Below are positions 1 to 11,310 of a stretch of DNA of 64,000 bases, piece by piece. The translations under genes were made by a program, and so were the position numbers. The first letter of the stretch is position 1. Every line of letters starts with the position of its first letter. Origin of the DNA: Blumeriella jaapii (lineage: Eukaryota; Ascomycota; Leotiomycetes; Helotiales; Drepanopezizaceae); NCBI GenBank assembly GCA_009599575.1, contig VWND01000011.1, forward strand, positions 682,001 to 746,000. Reading direction: 5' to 3'. The notes beneath the pieces were generated by a model that did no database searches, was not told the DNA's origin, and saw only the letters and a program-made list of their open reading frames with translations.

Positions 1-1020
1 GTCGCCGCGAGATTTCTTTTTGGATTTTCAGAAACGGGAATATTTTCTGGTGGATCGTAGCCAGGCTCTATTTCGCTAGCACGTAGAGCAAAAGTAAAAG
101 TTTTTATTCGAAAAGCAGAAGCAGAAGTCTGAAGAATTTTACGAGCCGCGGCGAGCTTCGCGTTAATAATACGCTTTGTATTTATTAGTTTTGCTTTTAA
201 ATTACGATCGACTTGAAAGCTTACTTTTTTGCACTTTTAAAGCCGCTTTGACCGTGGGATAGAAAATAACCGTTATATTTTAGAAATCGATTAGCAAAAA
301 CAATAAAGTTTTTCGATAAAACTAACCGCTTTAATAATTTTGTTAATCCGAGCTTTGAAAACGGAAAATTACGCAGCTAAAACGTTCGCGTCGGCCGGAA
401 TGCACGACGTGCTGATTGCGTAGCATCGATAACAACGAGCTTTAGCCAAATTCGATAAGCAGTTGTAGTTTTAAATTTTCAGTTGCTCCGCGAATAATAT
501 AAATTATATAAAAAATAGAATTGAAAGGCCCAGGAATAGCAGGCTTTTTGGCCTTAATACGAGCGCGTTTTAAAGAACGATTATCGTTGTTATTTTCATT
601 TTCAGTTTTTTCGCTTTAATAACTTCCGGCCGCTTTTTTTCCAAAAGCGCTAGTATTTTGCTTTTTCTTTCCGGAAGTACTATCAGAACCGAAATTACCG
701 CTAATAGCTTTTTCACCGCTAGCAGCGTTTCTTCCATTTTTAAATATTATATCGGCATTCTCGAGGCTAGGCAAGTATAAATCTTCGAAAAAATCGTTTA
801 AAAACGAAATATCGAAAAGGTTTTTTTTTTCGAAAGAGTTAAAAAGAAACGAATTGGCCGAAAAGGCCGATTAATTACGCAAAATGGATTTTGCAAAACT
901 TCGATTACGCAAGCGCCGAGGATTGGAAGTCCGAGGAGCTGGGCCAATTGGTCGCGTGAAACTACGCGGACGACCTTTTTTAAGTATAGGAAAAGCTATA
1001 TCGATATTTTTGATTAAGAT
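1..1020 (-). pseudogene. Decayed frame with a Cys cluster (unidentified mobile-element protein)
   Basis: Read on the minus strand, the part below about 480 follows one frame whose few stops are all TAA or TAG, as expected from RIP of CAA, CAG or TGG. It carries a C-X8-C-X2-C-X6-C cluster (complement of 402-461), then a Lys/Arg/Ala-rich stretch that looks helical, ending near position 1 in a Pro/Glu-rich segment (EIEPGYDPPENIPVSENP). A Cys cluster followed by a charged helix is common in fungal repeat-encoded gag-like or zinc-binding proteins, but I cannot assign a family. Between 480 and 1020 two minus-strand frames are plausible, one of them rich in Ser, Asn and Lys. The sequence runs off the left edge. 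It is not part of families I, II or III. Confidence 0.4.
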
Positions 1021-1309
1021 AGTAAAGCTTGAATTTATTAAAAGATTAATAGAGAAATAAAAAAGTTAAGGTTTTCAAAAGCGACGAAATTCTTATTTAA
1101 GCTGAATTAGCTTTATTTACGCTTCGCAACGATAAAAAATATAAATAAACTATATAAATATTATAATATCGCGTTACGGCCGCATTCGGACGACAAAAGG
1201 ATTTTTCCGCGCTTTAAAAATAGCTGATTATCGGATTGGCAATTAGCTAAAGGATATATTGCGTTATATTTACATTTTTTTATTATTTTTTATTTTTTTT
1301 GTTCCAGAT
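1021..1309. other. AT-rich stretch without a supported gene
   Basis: I see no convincing frame, repeat or RNA gene here. It probably belongs to the same unknown element as its two neighbours, because all three lie to the left of the sharp junction at 1553/1554. Confidence 0.4.
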
Positions 1310-1528
1310 TCATTTTTTTTGTACGCTTTTAATAATTAGATGTTTCTGAAGCTCGGAAAGGCTTGTAGTTACGTGATAACGAGCCTTTTCGGAAATTAGT
1401 TTTTCCGAGCGATTGACTAAGCGAGCCCGAACCTTTCGTTTGCGGAGAGCTCGCCAGTCAGATTTAGAATAATACAAGTAACATTTCACTGCATACAATT
1501 CATCCGTTCCAGCCTCCGGTGAGGGTTC
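1310..1528 (-). pseudogene. Short basic reading frame, unidentified
   Basis: About 72 codons are open on the minus strand from a GAA at 1528 to a stop at 1310, with no in-frame ATG. The protein is basic, with a WRALRKRKVRARLVNR segment. Its base composition is far less AT-rich than the surroundings (CAG, CTC and GGC codons survive), so it was hit less by RIP than the nearby pol genes. It may be the start of the same element as the Cys-cluster frame to its left. I do not recognise it. Confidence 0.3.
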
Positions 1529-1553
1529 CTACCGATTATTCGGCTATGCACGA

Positions 1554-2470
1554 CAATTGCGTAGTTTTACGAGCGCTAGGATAAGCGGTGGAGATTTGGT
1601 CGTGTATTTTTCGTATAAGGGCCAAACGAAAATGATCGACGTTTGATATTATTAAGCGATCGTAATATAATAGCAGATCGCGTTTAAATATATACGAAGT
1701 ATTATTATCGTTGTTTTTTTTTGTAACGTTTCGTACAGCTTTTTTTCGGAAGGCTATTAGGCTGCTAGCTATACGATTAGCGTAGAAAATTTGATTAACG
1801 ATACGGAATGCGAAAGAAAAATCAGCTATTTTAACGATAAAAACAGCTGTTTCGAAGGCCGTGGAAAATCGAAGTTTTTTAATTAAAAGTCGGTGATCGA
1901 TCTGATTTGTTCGAAAAAGAGTTTACAGGCGCTAGGTGCGTTTAAAAAAGTTTTAGCGATCGAATTCGCTCGTACGACGTATTAATACGTCAGCCAAAAG
2001 GTTGTATTTATTTGGTTTGTACGTAATAAAAAAGTTATAATCGGCGAAAAGCTCGGCCCAGCGTGCTTATCGAGCGTTTAAAAGTTTAAAAATTATAAAG
2101 TATTTTAAAGTTTTATGATTAATAATTATTTTAATTTAATAAATTAAATTAGTTAATTTAATACGAAAGTTGCTTAGAGATTTTACGATTGCGAATATTT
2201 TTTTATCGTGTACGACGTAATTTAGCTTTGCGAAAGCTATGGTTTTGCTAAAATAAGCGATTGGAAGCCAGTCGTTATTATAAAATTAAAAAAGCATAAA
2301 AGCTATTACGCCGTCGAAAGCGTTAGTTTTTAATATGCAGGAAAGGTTTTGCTTATAATATTATAAAACTGATGCAGTAATAAAGGTTAATATAAAAAAA
2401 TCGAAACTCTTTTGATATTTAAAAATAAAATTGAAAAAAACGTTAGCTTTGGTCAAATAAATTAAAGGTT
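1554..2470 (-). pseudogene. pol: II-c RNase H and truncated integrase N-terminus
   Basis: The minus strand continues from RT into an RNase H region matching the better-preserved II-a copy (KTDASDGV and ARQARWAEL motifs there), then the spacer and first part of integrase. It breaks at 1554 before the catalytic Asp-Asp-Glu region, so no integrase could be made. Stops are frequent and of the RIP type. Confidence 0.75.
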
Positions 2471-3480
2471 TTGCAATTATATCGTAGTTTCGAATAAAAC
2501 GTCGGTAGAAGTTATAAAAACCAAAAAAGCTTTGTATATTTTTTATAATAATAAAAGACTTTTAGTAGGCGACCACGGAAACTTTTTTTGGGTTTATTTC
2601 TAGGTTTTTAATAGAAATAATAAAGCTTAAGTAACGGGTTCGAATAACGTTAAATTTAAATTTTCGAATATCGGCTTGTAATTTAGCGTTAACGAGCTTT
2701 TGGAATATTTTGCGAACGTATATAGCGTGTTTCAAAAAGTCGAACGAGTAAATAAAAATGTTATTTAAATATGCAATGTAAAAATCGTTTAAATAGTCGA
2801 AAAAAACGTCGTTTATATAGCGTTGATAAATTGCGAGTTTATTAGTGAAGCCAAAAGGTAGTATTTTGCATTTATAAGCGCCGTAACGCGTACGAAACGT
2901 CGTTAGTTTTTTATTAGCGGGGTTTATTCGAATTTTGTAAAAAGCTTGACGAATATCGAGCTTCGTAAAAATTCGCGTTTCCGAGAAACAAGCAAAGGTT
3001 TTATCGATAAAAAAAAGAAAATAGCGATTTTTACGAGTAATATTATTAAAAGTTCGATAATCGATATAAAAACGCAATAAACCGTCGGGTTTTTTGGCGA
3101 AAAGCATTAGAGCAGCGAAAGAAACGATAAAAGATTCGATAAAGCTTTTGTTAAAGTTATTTTACAGATAGGTTTTGATAATTTCGAGTTTTAAAATCGA
3201 TATTTTATACAAAAAAGTGTATTTCAGCTTTTTTTTATTTATAATAAGCTCGATTTTATAGTCGTAAAGCCGGTGAAAGGCTAGCTCGTTATTGGCGGCT
3301 TTAGAAAATACGTGTTCGAGGTTTTTGTATTTCGAAAAAAAAGATTCGAAAAAAAGTTTATTCGAAGTTAGCTTTGCTAAGCTAATTGAAAAAGTCGAAA
3401 TCGATATTTTATTAGTTTTAAAACGTTCGAAAAAACTATGAAATTAAATTTTAAAAGAAGTGTTATACGTAAGGTCGTTT
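2471..3480 (-). pseudogene. pol: II-c Ty3/gypsy reverse transcriptase
   Basis: A 181-codon stretch (complement of 2562-3107) is still open and is a plain Ty3/gypsy RT. It shows FAKKPDGLLRFYIDYR, then FTKLDIRQAF, then RTRYGAYKCKILPFG, and the catalytic box reads YLNN where YLDD is expected. Both Asp-to-Asn changes are GAC-to-AAC transitions, so the enzyme is dead. Upstream, the complement of 3110-3480 carries the conserved lead-in with NELAFHRLYDYKIE. The protein would have copied element RNA into DNA inside the virus-like particle. Confidence 0.92.
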
Positions 3481-4094
3481 AGTATTTTGTCGATCTCGTA
3501 TAAAAAGATTGAAAATATTTTAATTGTTTTTTTTCTGAAAATTAATTTGAAAGCGTATGTAGTGATTTGGCAGATGGAAATTGGGTAAATAGTAAATTAA
3601 AGGATTTGTTTTCGAATTGGTCGTTTAAAAGGTTCAGGAAATAGCTTGTTTGAATTATCGATTATATTAAGCTGAAAAGCTATCGCGGCGAAAGCTTTTT
3701 TTCGGTTTTTGGTATAACTGTTTTTCGTAGAATAAAAAAGCTGTTTTGACGAAAAGAAAAAAAAAAAAAAAGAAAAAGAAATAATAAAAAAGGGATCGTT
3801 AGCCTAAAAAAATAGTGGTGTGATTTTTTGTATTATTTTATTGGCGTCGCTATCGAAATTAATACCGCGAGTAAAATTCGACTTTTTCGCGTTTCGTATA
3901 GCGTCGTAAATTTATTATAATTAGTTAAGGTTTTTGTTACGTTTTACAGCGTCGTTTTGATAGCGAAATTAAATCTTTCGAAAATGTAAATAAAAGATTT
4001 TAATACAACGAGCGTAAAAGGCTATGAGAAAATAAGACTTCGGCTAATAAAGTTTGCGTTTATTATAGTTTAATAAAACTCGGTGTTCGGCCAA
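3481..4094 (-). other. II-c protease-RT linker, decayed
   Basis: This lies between the protease frame and RT. Reading resumes only in pieces with many stops and homopolymer A runs (for example near 3760). It aligns with II-a 22600-23160 and II-b 55030-55800. No separate gene is seen. Confidence 0.6.
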
Positions 4095-4451
4095 CTAAGC
4101 TTTTTTTAGAATTATATTATGATTTCCGAAGTTAGTAATTAAAAAAAAAGTAAACGATTGTATTCGATTATTAATAATAAAATTGAAAAACGTAAAATGT
4201 GTAATTAAATAGCTACGAGCTTTATTATATTTTTTTACAGGAAAAAGAGCCGGAAGAAATTGAATTAAAGGTTTTAAAAAGAAAAAAAAAGATTTGATCA
4301 GCGCCGAATCGATTAACGCATAATCGTTCGTTTCAAAGTCGGCGAGCGTTTTTATTTTGTACGAAAAGCTATTTTTGATAAGTGTAACGGGAATTGTTAA
4401 TAAATCGTTATTAAAAAGCTTTCGAACGTTAAAATAACGCATATCGCGCAA
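4095..4451 (-). pseudogene. pol: II-c retropepsin-like protease region
   Basis: This open stretch of 118 codons begins MRDMRYFNVRKLF and contains KTLADFETNDYALIDSALIK. The active-site motif of retroviral-type aspartic proteases is D-S/T-G-A; here it reads D-F-E-T (Asp complement of 4338-4340), which RIP transitions from D-S-G-A can explain. The same place reads ADFKAN in II-a and ADFKTN in II-b. The rest (NFIINNRIQSFTFFLITN) matches the body of fungal gypsy proteases. It would have cut the Gag-Pol precursor. Confidence 0.8.
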
Positions 4452-6000
4452 TACGTTTAAAAAAAAGGCTTTGCTTAGGCTTGGGCGTTTCTCCGATTGG
4501 CGGAAGAGCTTTTAATTTTTTCGTATGCGTTTTGGAAGTCGTTTGGAAAAGGGTTTTCGTTTTTATTATTATTATTAAAGGGCGAATTTTCGGCCGGTTC
4601 GATTTCGTTTATATTTATTAGCTTGGGAAGGCTTTTGAGTGGAATCGAAGGTCGGTTCGTAAAAGATCGTGCAAATTAGCCTTTTTGAACTTTTTGGTGT
4701 GGAATAAAAAACGAACGTTATCGTTAATCCGATCGAAAAAAAAAAACGCCAGGGGGGGCGTTTTGGCGCAAAGGAAAAGGAAAAATAAAAGATTGAAAAA
4801 AAGCTTATAAAGTATTTGAACGATTTTTATACGTACGATTTGATTCGTAATACGCTTTGATTGAAAACTTATTATTTTAATAAGTAATAGATTTAATTAA
4901 AAAGCGATTCGCGTATAAAATTCGTTTAGCTAATTGATTTTGTTTTTTTTGTCGGACGGCGGTGAGCCAATTTTTAAAAGTCGTTGTACGCGCTTATTTT
5001 AAATGCAGCTTTTTTCGTAAACGCTTTGGTATTTTATCGCGAAAGGCGTTTCGAAGCTGTTTGTCAATTCGTATTTAAGCGTTCGCTGCGAAAATGGAAA
5101 ATCGCAGATAAAATCGCTAAAAATCGTCGTACGTATTTATTGCAAGCATTTTAAATTCGTTTTCGGCTTTTTACGTTTGAAAAGTCGGCCAGGAAATCGG
5201 CGACCTTTTTAATTAATTTTTCGAAAAGTATAAGATCGGAACGGTTTAAAATACGCGGGATTAGAAATTCTTTTGCTACGCTTTCGGTTTGATCGAATAT
5301 GTAATTTTTGCGAAATCGATCGCTAGCGAAATAATCGTAGTAAAATTCGAAGTTGTCGAGAATTTTAGTTTTTCAATGGCGTGTTTTGTAATTTTTATTA
5401 TTATTTAGCTTAAATTTAAGATTCGGAACGCGTTTTATGCGAATTAATCGAAAGTTAGCAAATAAATAAGAATTATAACGTTTAAAAAGCGCGCTAGAAT
5501 TTTGGCCGTTATAAAAAGATTTAAAAAGAATTCGCGAAAAGCGTGGAAGTTGATTTGTAGCGTTTGTTAATTAAAATAAAACGTTGCGAGAAAAAAAAGA
5601 AGTAATAGATTCGCGACTGGCAAAAGCACGTTCGATAGATTTTATTAAACGCTTTGATTAAAGTTTGTCGCAATCGCATAGTTTTTAAAAGTTGTCGTTT
5701 ACGTTTTTGCGTTTTTTTCAGTTGATTTTGCAAAAGTTTTAATTAAACGTTTTTAACGCTAGGTTGTAAAAAAGTGGCAGGCGAAATAGTTGGCGCTTTG
5801 CTTTTTCTTTTGTTTTTCTTTTTTCGGAGGGAAAACTGTTTTTTAAAAAAAAAAGCTTCTGAGGAAGGTTGCTTTTTCGCTGATTGAAAAAAGAAAGGTT
5901 AAGGTGTAATAGCAGGAGCTGAAAAGCTTTGCTAAAAAAAGAATCGTTAAACAAAAGCCATTTTTCGCGAAGTGCGGAAATAAGCTTTTTTACGACCGGT
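4452..6000 (-). pseudogene. gag: II-c gag
   Basis: This is the minus-strand gag of family II, between the protease frame and the 5' LTR. Open fragments lie at the complements of 5521-5733 and 5739-5954 but are not all in the true frame. The region aligns end to end with the gag of II-a, where residues such as IPRILDRSDF and AINTHDDFQRFYLRFS can be followed. A basic run rich in Lys and Gln (complement of about 5690-5720) looks coiled. I see no zinc knuckle. An open plus-strand stretch at 4497-4679 is an antisense shadow. Confidence 0.7.
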
Positions 6001-6084
6001 CGATCACTTTGGTATAACCCGTAAGGAATTCGAAAAGAAAAATAATTTACGCTGTCGTCAGCGTAAAAAAAAAATTGTTAATAA

Positions 6085-6348
6085 TATAACGATTTGATTA
6101 GTCGAAAGGCTGAGAAATCAGTCAACTGGTCGCCGTATTTATATAATATAAAAAACGAGCTTTTGGTTTTGTAATAAAAATATTCATTTAGAATTAACAA
6201 TTGCAAAAGGCAGAGATTGCTAAAGAGAAAAAGCTTTATATATATAATAGTTTTTATAGTTGATAGGAGACTTATCAGAAGATCAGGGAGCTTGCAATTA
6301 TACGTAGTTGCTGGGGTGACGCGAGGGGCAAACGAGTGAGTCGTCACA
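6085..6348 (-). repeat. II-c 5' LTR (family II)
   Basis: This 264 bp LTR matches those at 20327-20589, 44188-44451, 45206-45477 and 57329-57599. In element orientation it starts TGTGACGA and ends TCGTTATA, which is TG...CA with CA changed to TA. A TATATATAA-type promoter box sits near 6240. Differences from the other copies are mainly transitions. Confidence 0.92.
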
Positions 6349-6497
6349 GGCTGGTTCGGAATTGCGTTGGCCAGGTAAAAAATTGCTAATATATTTTCGA
6401 AGCGAATATAAATGAAAAATTAAATAGATTAACCAATTTGCGAAAAAATCAAGCTTTTAATTTTTTTTTACTTTATCGACGATTTTAATTAGGCCGT
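6349..6497 (-). mobile_element. III-b fragment (integrase C-terminal part), left of I-1
   Basis: The reverse complement aligns with 40986-41131 of III-a, including the CTGGCCAACGC segment before the chromodomain. It is separated from the rest of III-b (17767-19236) by I-1, whose 4 bp duplication (CCGT at 6494-6497, TCGT at 17767-17770) shows the two pieces were once contiguous. Confidence 0.88.
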
Positions 6498-6764
6498 TGT
6501 AAAACGGTAATATCTTGTATTAATAAAAGCTGGTAGTTTTAGCTATGGTCGAGGCATAGACCCCTCCGAGACCCCCTGCCACTGACTACTTTCAACAGGT
6601 ATAAAAGCAAAGCATCCCCTTAGATAGTATTATAAGCACGCAGTCCAATTCATATTTTTATTTATTTTTTTTTTTTTTTTTTCAGTTTTTTCTAGAAATT
6701 TCCTAAACTATTTTACTTATCGATATATGGCCGTATCAGTTTGGTTTTCTTATTTATTTTTATA
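6498..6764 (+). repeat. I-1 5' LTR (family I)
   Basis: This is a 267 bp LTR. It has a TATAAAA box at 6600-6606 and a pyrimidine tract near 6660-6685, and it ends in TTTTATA, from TTTTACA. It matches 17503-17766, 19237-19501, 29224-29490 and 40247-40513. The terminal seven bases form a perfect inverted repeat (TGTAAAA/TTTTACA) in less mutated copies. Confidence 0.95.
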
Positions 6765-9590
6765 TTTGATAACTTACGCAGGGATTTAAACTTCGATGTT
6801 TCGTTTTTATATATTCGCCGATGCATTTTTTAAATTCGTAATCAAAGTCGACTTCGATATTTCGCTATTACGGCTTAAAAGACTTTTTATATGATATTAT
6901 TCGCAGCTGCATTATATAAAAAACTTCTAATGGTTTTTTTTATTTTGCGCACAATTATTAAATTATAAAAATGCAATATATTTCAGAAACGTTTGAAATT
7001 ACGGTTAGGCAATTTTAAACCGTGCGAAATTTAAAATTCGAAAATCGCTTTTTTGTTTAAAAATAACAAATCGAATATTGATTTATACGTTTTAACCGCT
7101 GCGCTCGGCTTTTCTAAACTAGATTTTTTTTGGTCAAACGCTTGGCGAAAACTCAACCTTTTGATTTTACGCTTTATAATTATAGCAATTATAATTTGCG
7201 GCTTTTTATTAAAAGTAGTAAAAAAATGGCTGTACGTGCATTAGTTTGAGCCACGAAATATCGAGGCCGTAGATTATATAATAATATTATATTAATCTAA
7301 TTAACTTATTAAAAAACAAGTTTTTTAATATATTATTCAAATATTTGAACGTAATTTTATTTTATTCAATTCTTTTAAAAAACACAAAGACTTTTTTAAT
7401 AGCTCCCTTATTAAAAACGACTTTTTTATACTAAAGACTTTTAATTTGCAATTTTAAAAAACATTTATTTATTTAATTCAAATCCTACCAATACTTTTAT
7501 TAATATTATAAACAACGACGCTTTTCGTTTTTTTATGCGAGGCCGCATGCTTTTCCCTGGCTCCTTTAATACACTTTTATTTAATGGCGCCAATATTACC
7601 GATTTTATCGAAAAATATAAAAAAACCTGTAAGAATTTCGGAGTTTCTAAAACTGAAATGTTCGATAAAATTTTTCGCTATTATAACTTAATTATTAAAA
7701 ATATTATTAAATCGATAAATAAATGGAAGGCTATTAGAACTCGAAACTGGCGTAAATTAATTAAAGTTTTGAAATCGGAATTCCGAAACCACGATCGTTA
7801 GCAAATTCGCGATACTATCGCTTTTTTTAAACAATTTGTTATAATAATTCGCTAAGCCAAAAAACTCAAGGCTTATTATCGTATTTATACGAAAGTTTCT
7901 GACGTTTTCGTTAATAAAAAGGTTTTAAGCGAGGTCGAGCAGAAAAGATTGTTTTTACTTGGCTTTTAACCAGCATTCGCAACAAAACCATTAAGCATTT
8001 TAAAATTAATAAATAAAATTCTGAAACTTTCGATTAATATTTTAAATTTATAAAATTCGTTTTTAAATAAAACTAAAGCAAACGTATTATCGAAGCTATA
8101 AACTAAAAGAAATCTCCTTTTTTTATTTATAAAAAAAACGTGGAAGTTTTAATACAAAAATATGCTCAGTTATTAAAAGTTACCGAAATCGCTAAAAAAT
8201 AACTAATTATTATATTATTTAATCGTTTTGCAAAACTTATAAGCTTGGAAAAGCTTAATAAAAATATCGAAATTCTCGTATTAAAATTTACCGATATTAA
8301 AATTCAAAAACTTTAAAATAAAATCGAAAATTTTATGCAACAGCAGAAAAAATTTTCTTACGTTAATTCGGATAATAAAAACGATTAAAATGATTTTTAT
8401 AATAGTTATTTCTTTTAAAATACGCGAAGCGATTAGCTTCGCCAAATTATCGTAAAAATAATAACTGCCTAATAGCAATTTCCTCGTGCTAGCGATCAGG
8501 ATTAGCGGAATATTAATTATAATAACGATTATTAAAAAAAAAAAAAAAACTAACGCGAAAACCAAAATCGCGGCTATTAAAATAATAAAAGTAATTATTA
8601 AAACAGACTTCGTGGTTTTAAATATAAATTATAATAATAAAAAAATTTACTGCGAAAAATCTTATATTCGCTTTAAATGCAAAGCATTTAATTTCTGTAT
8701 AAATAATAATATTTGTTATATTAATAAATACGAAGCAATTTGTTTCGGATCGACGAAAGCAGAAATAAGCTTTTTTAACAAAGCTGAAAATCAGAACTAG
8801 TTAAATATTATTCGCTTAAAAATAAAAAAAACGGAATAAAACGATTGTTTGAAAAACAGAAAAAATGCAAAAACGATTTTTATTAATAAAAGAAAAAACA
8901 TTTCAAAAAGCGTATTAATTAAAAAAAAAACTTTTATTTTAAGCGTAAATAAAATTTAAATATATAAATAAAAAACAAATACATATATTGCTAATATAAT
9001 TATCGCATTTGCAAATATTATGGCTATATAATTAAGCCAGCGAATTATAAAAAAGCAAAGTGTTTCTGTTTTATTCGCCAAACTAATTAATATAAAAAAA
9101 AACGTTAAAATCGAAAAAGAAAAAGATTTTGAAATTCGAAAAAAAATCGATAAAATTATTAAAAAAACGCTTATAATAAAAAAAATTAACAACGATATAA
9201 AAAATATCGATACCGATATTCCGGTTTAAATTATTTAAAAAATACTAGCTTTTAAACGCCTACTATTAATGCGAAGCGAAAAATAAATCGATAAATACAT
9301 TAGCTTCGAAGCCGTCGACGAAGCTATTAAAAAAATTATAAAACAAAAAATTAAATTGAAATTCAGCGATTTATTTAGCATAAAAGAAAAATTCGACAAA
9401 ATTATTAATAAACAAATCCTTGTATTAAAAAAAAACGAAAAAGTTAAAATTATCCGGGGAAAAAACGATTTTAAATTAAAAAAAAACCAGAAAGAAATTT
9501 ACAATACCGCAATTAATTTAGCCGATAAAAAAAAATCTTCGGAAAAAGTCAGCTTTTTAGCTTTTGCTATAAAAACCTAGAAATTAAAAC
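6765..9590 (+). pseudogene. gag: I-1 gag, with a long N-terminal extension
   Basis: The canonical Gag core starts near MRGRMLFPGSFN at 7535 and continues NITDFIEKYKK, the pattern of fungal gypsy Gag proteins (a core of the FDG.NVTDFLE type). Upstream, the frame can be followed back to the base after the LTR (FDNLRRDLNF), with a hydrophobic segment RFIIIAIIICGFLLKVV at about 7170-7220. In I-3 this extension is in frame with the Gag core; in I-1 a one-base loss near 7425 breaks it. Downstream are a Cys-containing segment (8645-8760) and a long Lys/Glu-rich helical region (9356-9580 still open) leading into the protease. Confidence 0.75.
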
Positions 9591-9960
9591 GACGAAATTG
9601 TTTTTATACGGCTATAAAAGCGCCGAAAATAAAAACGATGCTTAAAAAAAATACGACCGCTTTTGTTTTATTCGATAATAGAGCCGAAGTTAATTGCATA
9701 AATTAAAAAACAGCCGAAGCCAGTAATATTTCGATTATTACCGATAAACGAATAATTTATACGACCGTTAATAAAAATATTATTAAATTTAATAAAATTG
9801 TACGGAATATAAAAGTCGACGTTAAAAGTATTGTTATTTATAAAGATTTTTTAGTAATAAAAAGATGCTTTTATTTTATTATTTTTAAAATACTTTAAAT
9901 CTTAAAAAGTTTCGTCAGTTTTAAATACACCGAAAACGGCCAGATAAAAGCTTTTTTCTG
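9591..9960 (+). pseudogene. pol: I-1 aspartic protease
   Basis: It reads LFDNRAEVNC, the D-N/T-G-A-E motif of this fungal gypsy group, with Gly changed to Arg. The Asp codon is 9674-9676. It is followed by IITDKRIIYTTVN and KVDVKSIVIY, which fit the retropepsin fold order. It is in the same frame as the C-terminal Gag region (9356-9580) and as RT, suggesting one Gag-Pol polyprotein. Confidence 0.85.
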
Positions 9961-10530
9961 GAATTAAAACCGATTTTTTCAAAATCAAATCACCGTCGCC
10001 GGCGATAAAGTTTTTTTAATCGACGTTTTATCGGAAAACGAATAGCCGGCTTTAGCTTTAAATAAACGCTGAGCTATAACAAAACCTGGAAAATACTCGG
10101 CTAAAAGCATTTACGTTATTAATCGAAATAGCACCGCGAATAAAAATAGTTAATATTAACATTTTTAATTATTAATTCGGAAATAAAAGTTCCGAAGATT
10201 TCGTTTTTGTATTAAACAAATCCGATTTATATATTTTATTTTTTTGTATTAATATTAGCATTTTTTATAAGCGCAAAATTAATAAAATACGATTTATAAA
10301 TTTTAGCGAATCCGGTGGAAATATTTCCGAAAATATAAACGATTAATTCGAAAAAAACGAAGTAATAAAACCATTTTAACCAGTTATTAGCGAATTCGAA
10401 AAATTTATTACCGGCCGATTTTTTAGTTTATTATTTAGCAGCCGATTTATAAAAGAACGATTCGATAATTTAGCAATTAAAATTTAACTTTTGCTAAAAG
10501 AAAAAAAGGTTTTGTACGAAGTTTTACGCA
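9961..10530 (+). other. I-1 protease-RT linker
   Basis: This is decayed coding sequence between protease and RT, aligning with I-3 32700-33230 and I-2 59280-59740. It contains the word GCACCGCGAATAAA (about 10132-10145), which recurs elsewhere in family I. Confidence 0.6.
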
Positions 10531-11310
10531 ACCGAAAAAAAGCTATAGCCTTTATTTTACCGAAATGGGCCAATTTAACTTTGACGTTACGTTTTATATC
10601 GATATTAAAATCGTGTTTTACGAAACCTGGCAAAAAAAAACTTTTTTAATTTTTAAAACCTTTTAAAATAAAATAGTCGAAATGCTAAAAAAACGAATTA
10701 AGCAAAAGATTTTCGAATTTTGCCACGGCTTATATAAAAACAAATAGTTTATCGTTGCGAAAAAAAAAAAAAGCATTTACAAATTTATTATCGCAATCGT
10801 CGAAATAAACAAAATAACGATACGAAACGTTAACGTGCTATTTAACGTCGATTAATTTTCAAACGAATTCGCAAAATTAACGATCGCTTTTTTTTTCGAT
10901 TTATTTTTCGGCTACGATTATTTAATATTTAATTTACGATTTCGAAATATAACGGCAATTTAAATTCCAATCGGTTTATTGCGTATAACGAAAATATTTA
11001 TAAAAGCTATTAATTCGGTCGCTTAATTCGTAAAAATCGTATATAAGGTTTTTATAATTTGCATTTCCGATATTGCTTTGCTTTACGTTAACGACGTCGG
11101 AATAAAAGATTTTAAATTATATTATAATAATAAAAAGATTTTTCTTAGAATTCGACGTTATATAATAAAATATATTTAAAACATCGACAAAATTATAATT
11201 TATTTCGAAAAAGCCAAAGCTATTATTGGCTTTCGATTAAAATTTTGTATATCCGAAATAAATATCGTCGGTTATATAACTGATAGCGCTGGCCGCCACT
11301 TTTAACGAAA
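10531..11310 (+). pseudogene. pol: I-1 reverse transcriptase
   Basis: Landmarks in order are KKRIKQKIFEFCHGLYKN, IYKFIIAIVEINKITIRN, FFFDLFFGYDYL, the catalytic box LLYVNDVG (11084-11095, YVND for YVDD) and FCISEINIVGYITDSAGRH. This order and spacing is that of the fungal Ty3/gypsy group with F/YVDDVG. The first catalytic Asp is lost by a GAC-to-AAC transition. The copy is inactive from this change and from many stops. Confidence 0.9.

Larger units (their letters stand above)
1554..6348 (-). mobile_element. Family II chromovirus copy II-c, truncated at its 3' end
   Basis: This is a minus-strand Ty3/gypsy element homologous over its whole length to II-a and II-b. Its 5' LTR is at 6085-6348, followed leftwards by gag, protease, RT, RNase H and the start of integrase. 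Homology stops sharply at 1553/1554 inside integrase, where unrelated sequence begins; the 3' part and 3' LTR are absent from the window. The right flank (6349 on) is family III sequence, so II-c was inserted in III-b. The left target duplication cannot be checked. Confidence 0.9.

Noticed and set aside
1..1553. Part of a giant Starship element or a Helitron
   Set aside because: There is no tyrosine recombinase motif, no Rep/helicase text and no CTRR-hairpin end; the Cys cluster alone does not support either.
4497..4679. Plus-strand open frame of 60 codons
   Set aside because: It is antisense to the family II gag, has no support from the other copies and no ribosome or promoter context.
8281..8565. 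Hydrophobic minus-strand frame, also at 31007-31327 and 57518-57832
   Set aside because: All three are the antisense of the same family I gag segment; Lys/Asn/Ile-rich plus-strand text gives Leu/Ile/Phe-rich antisense, so the membrane-like look is an artefact.
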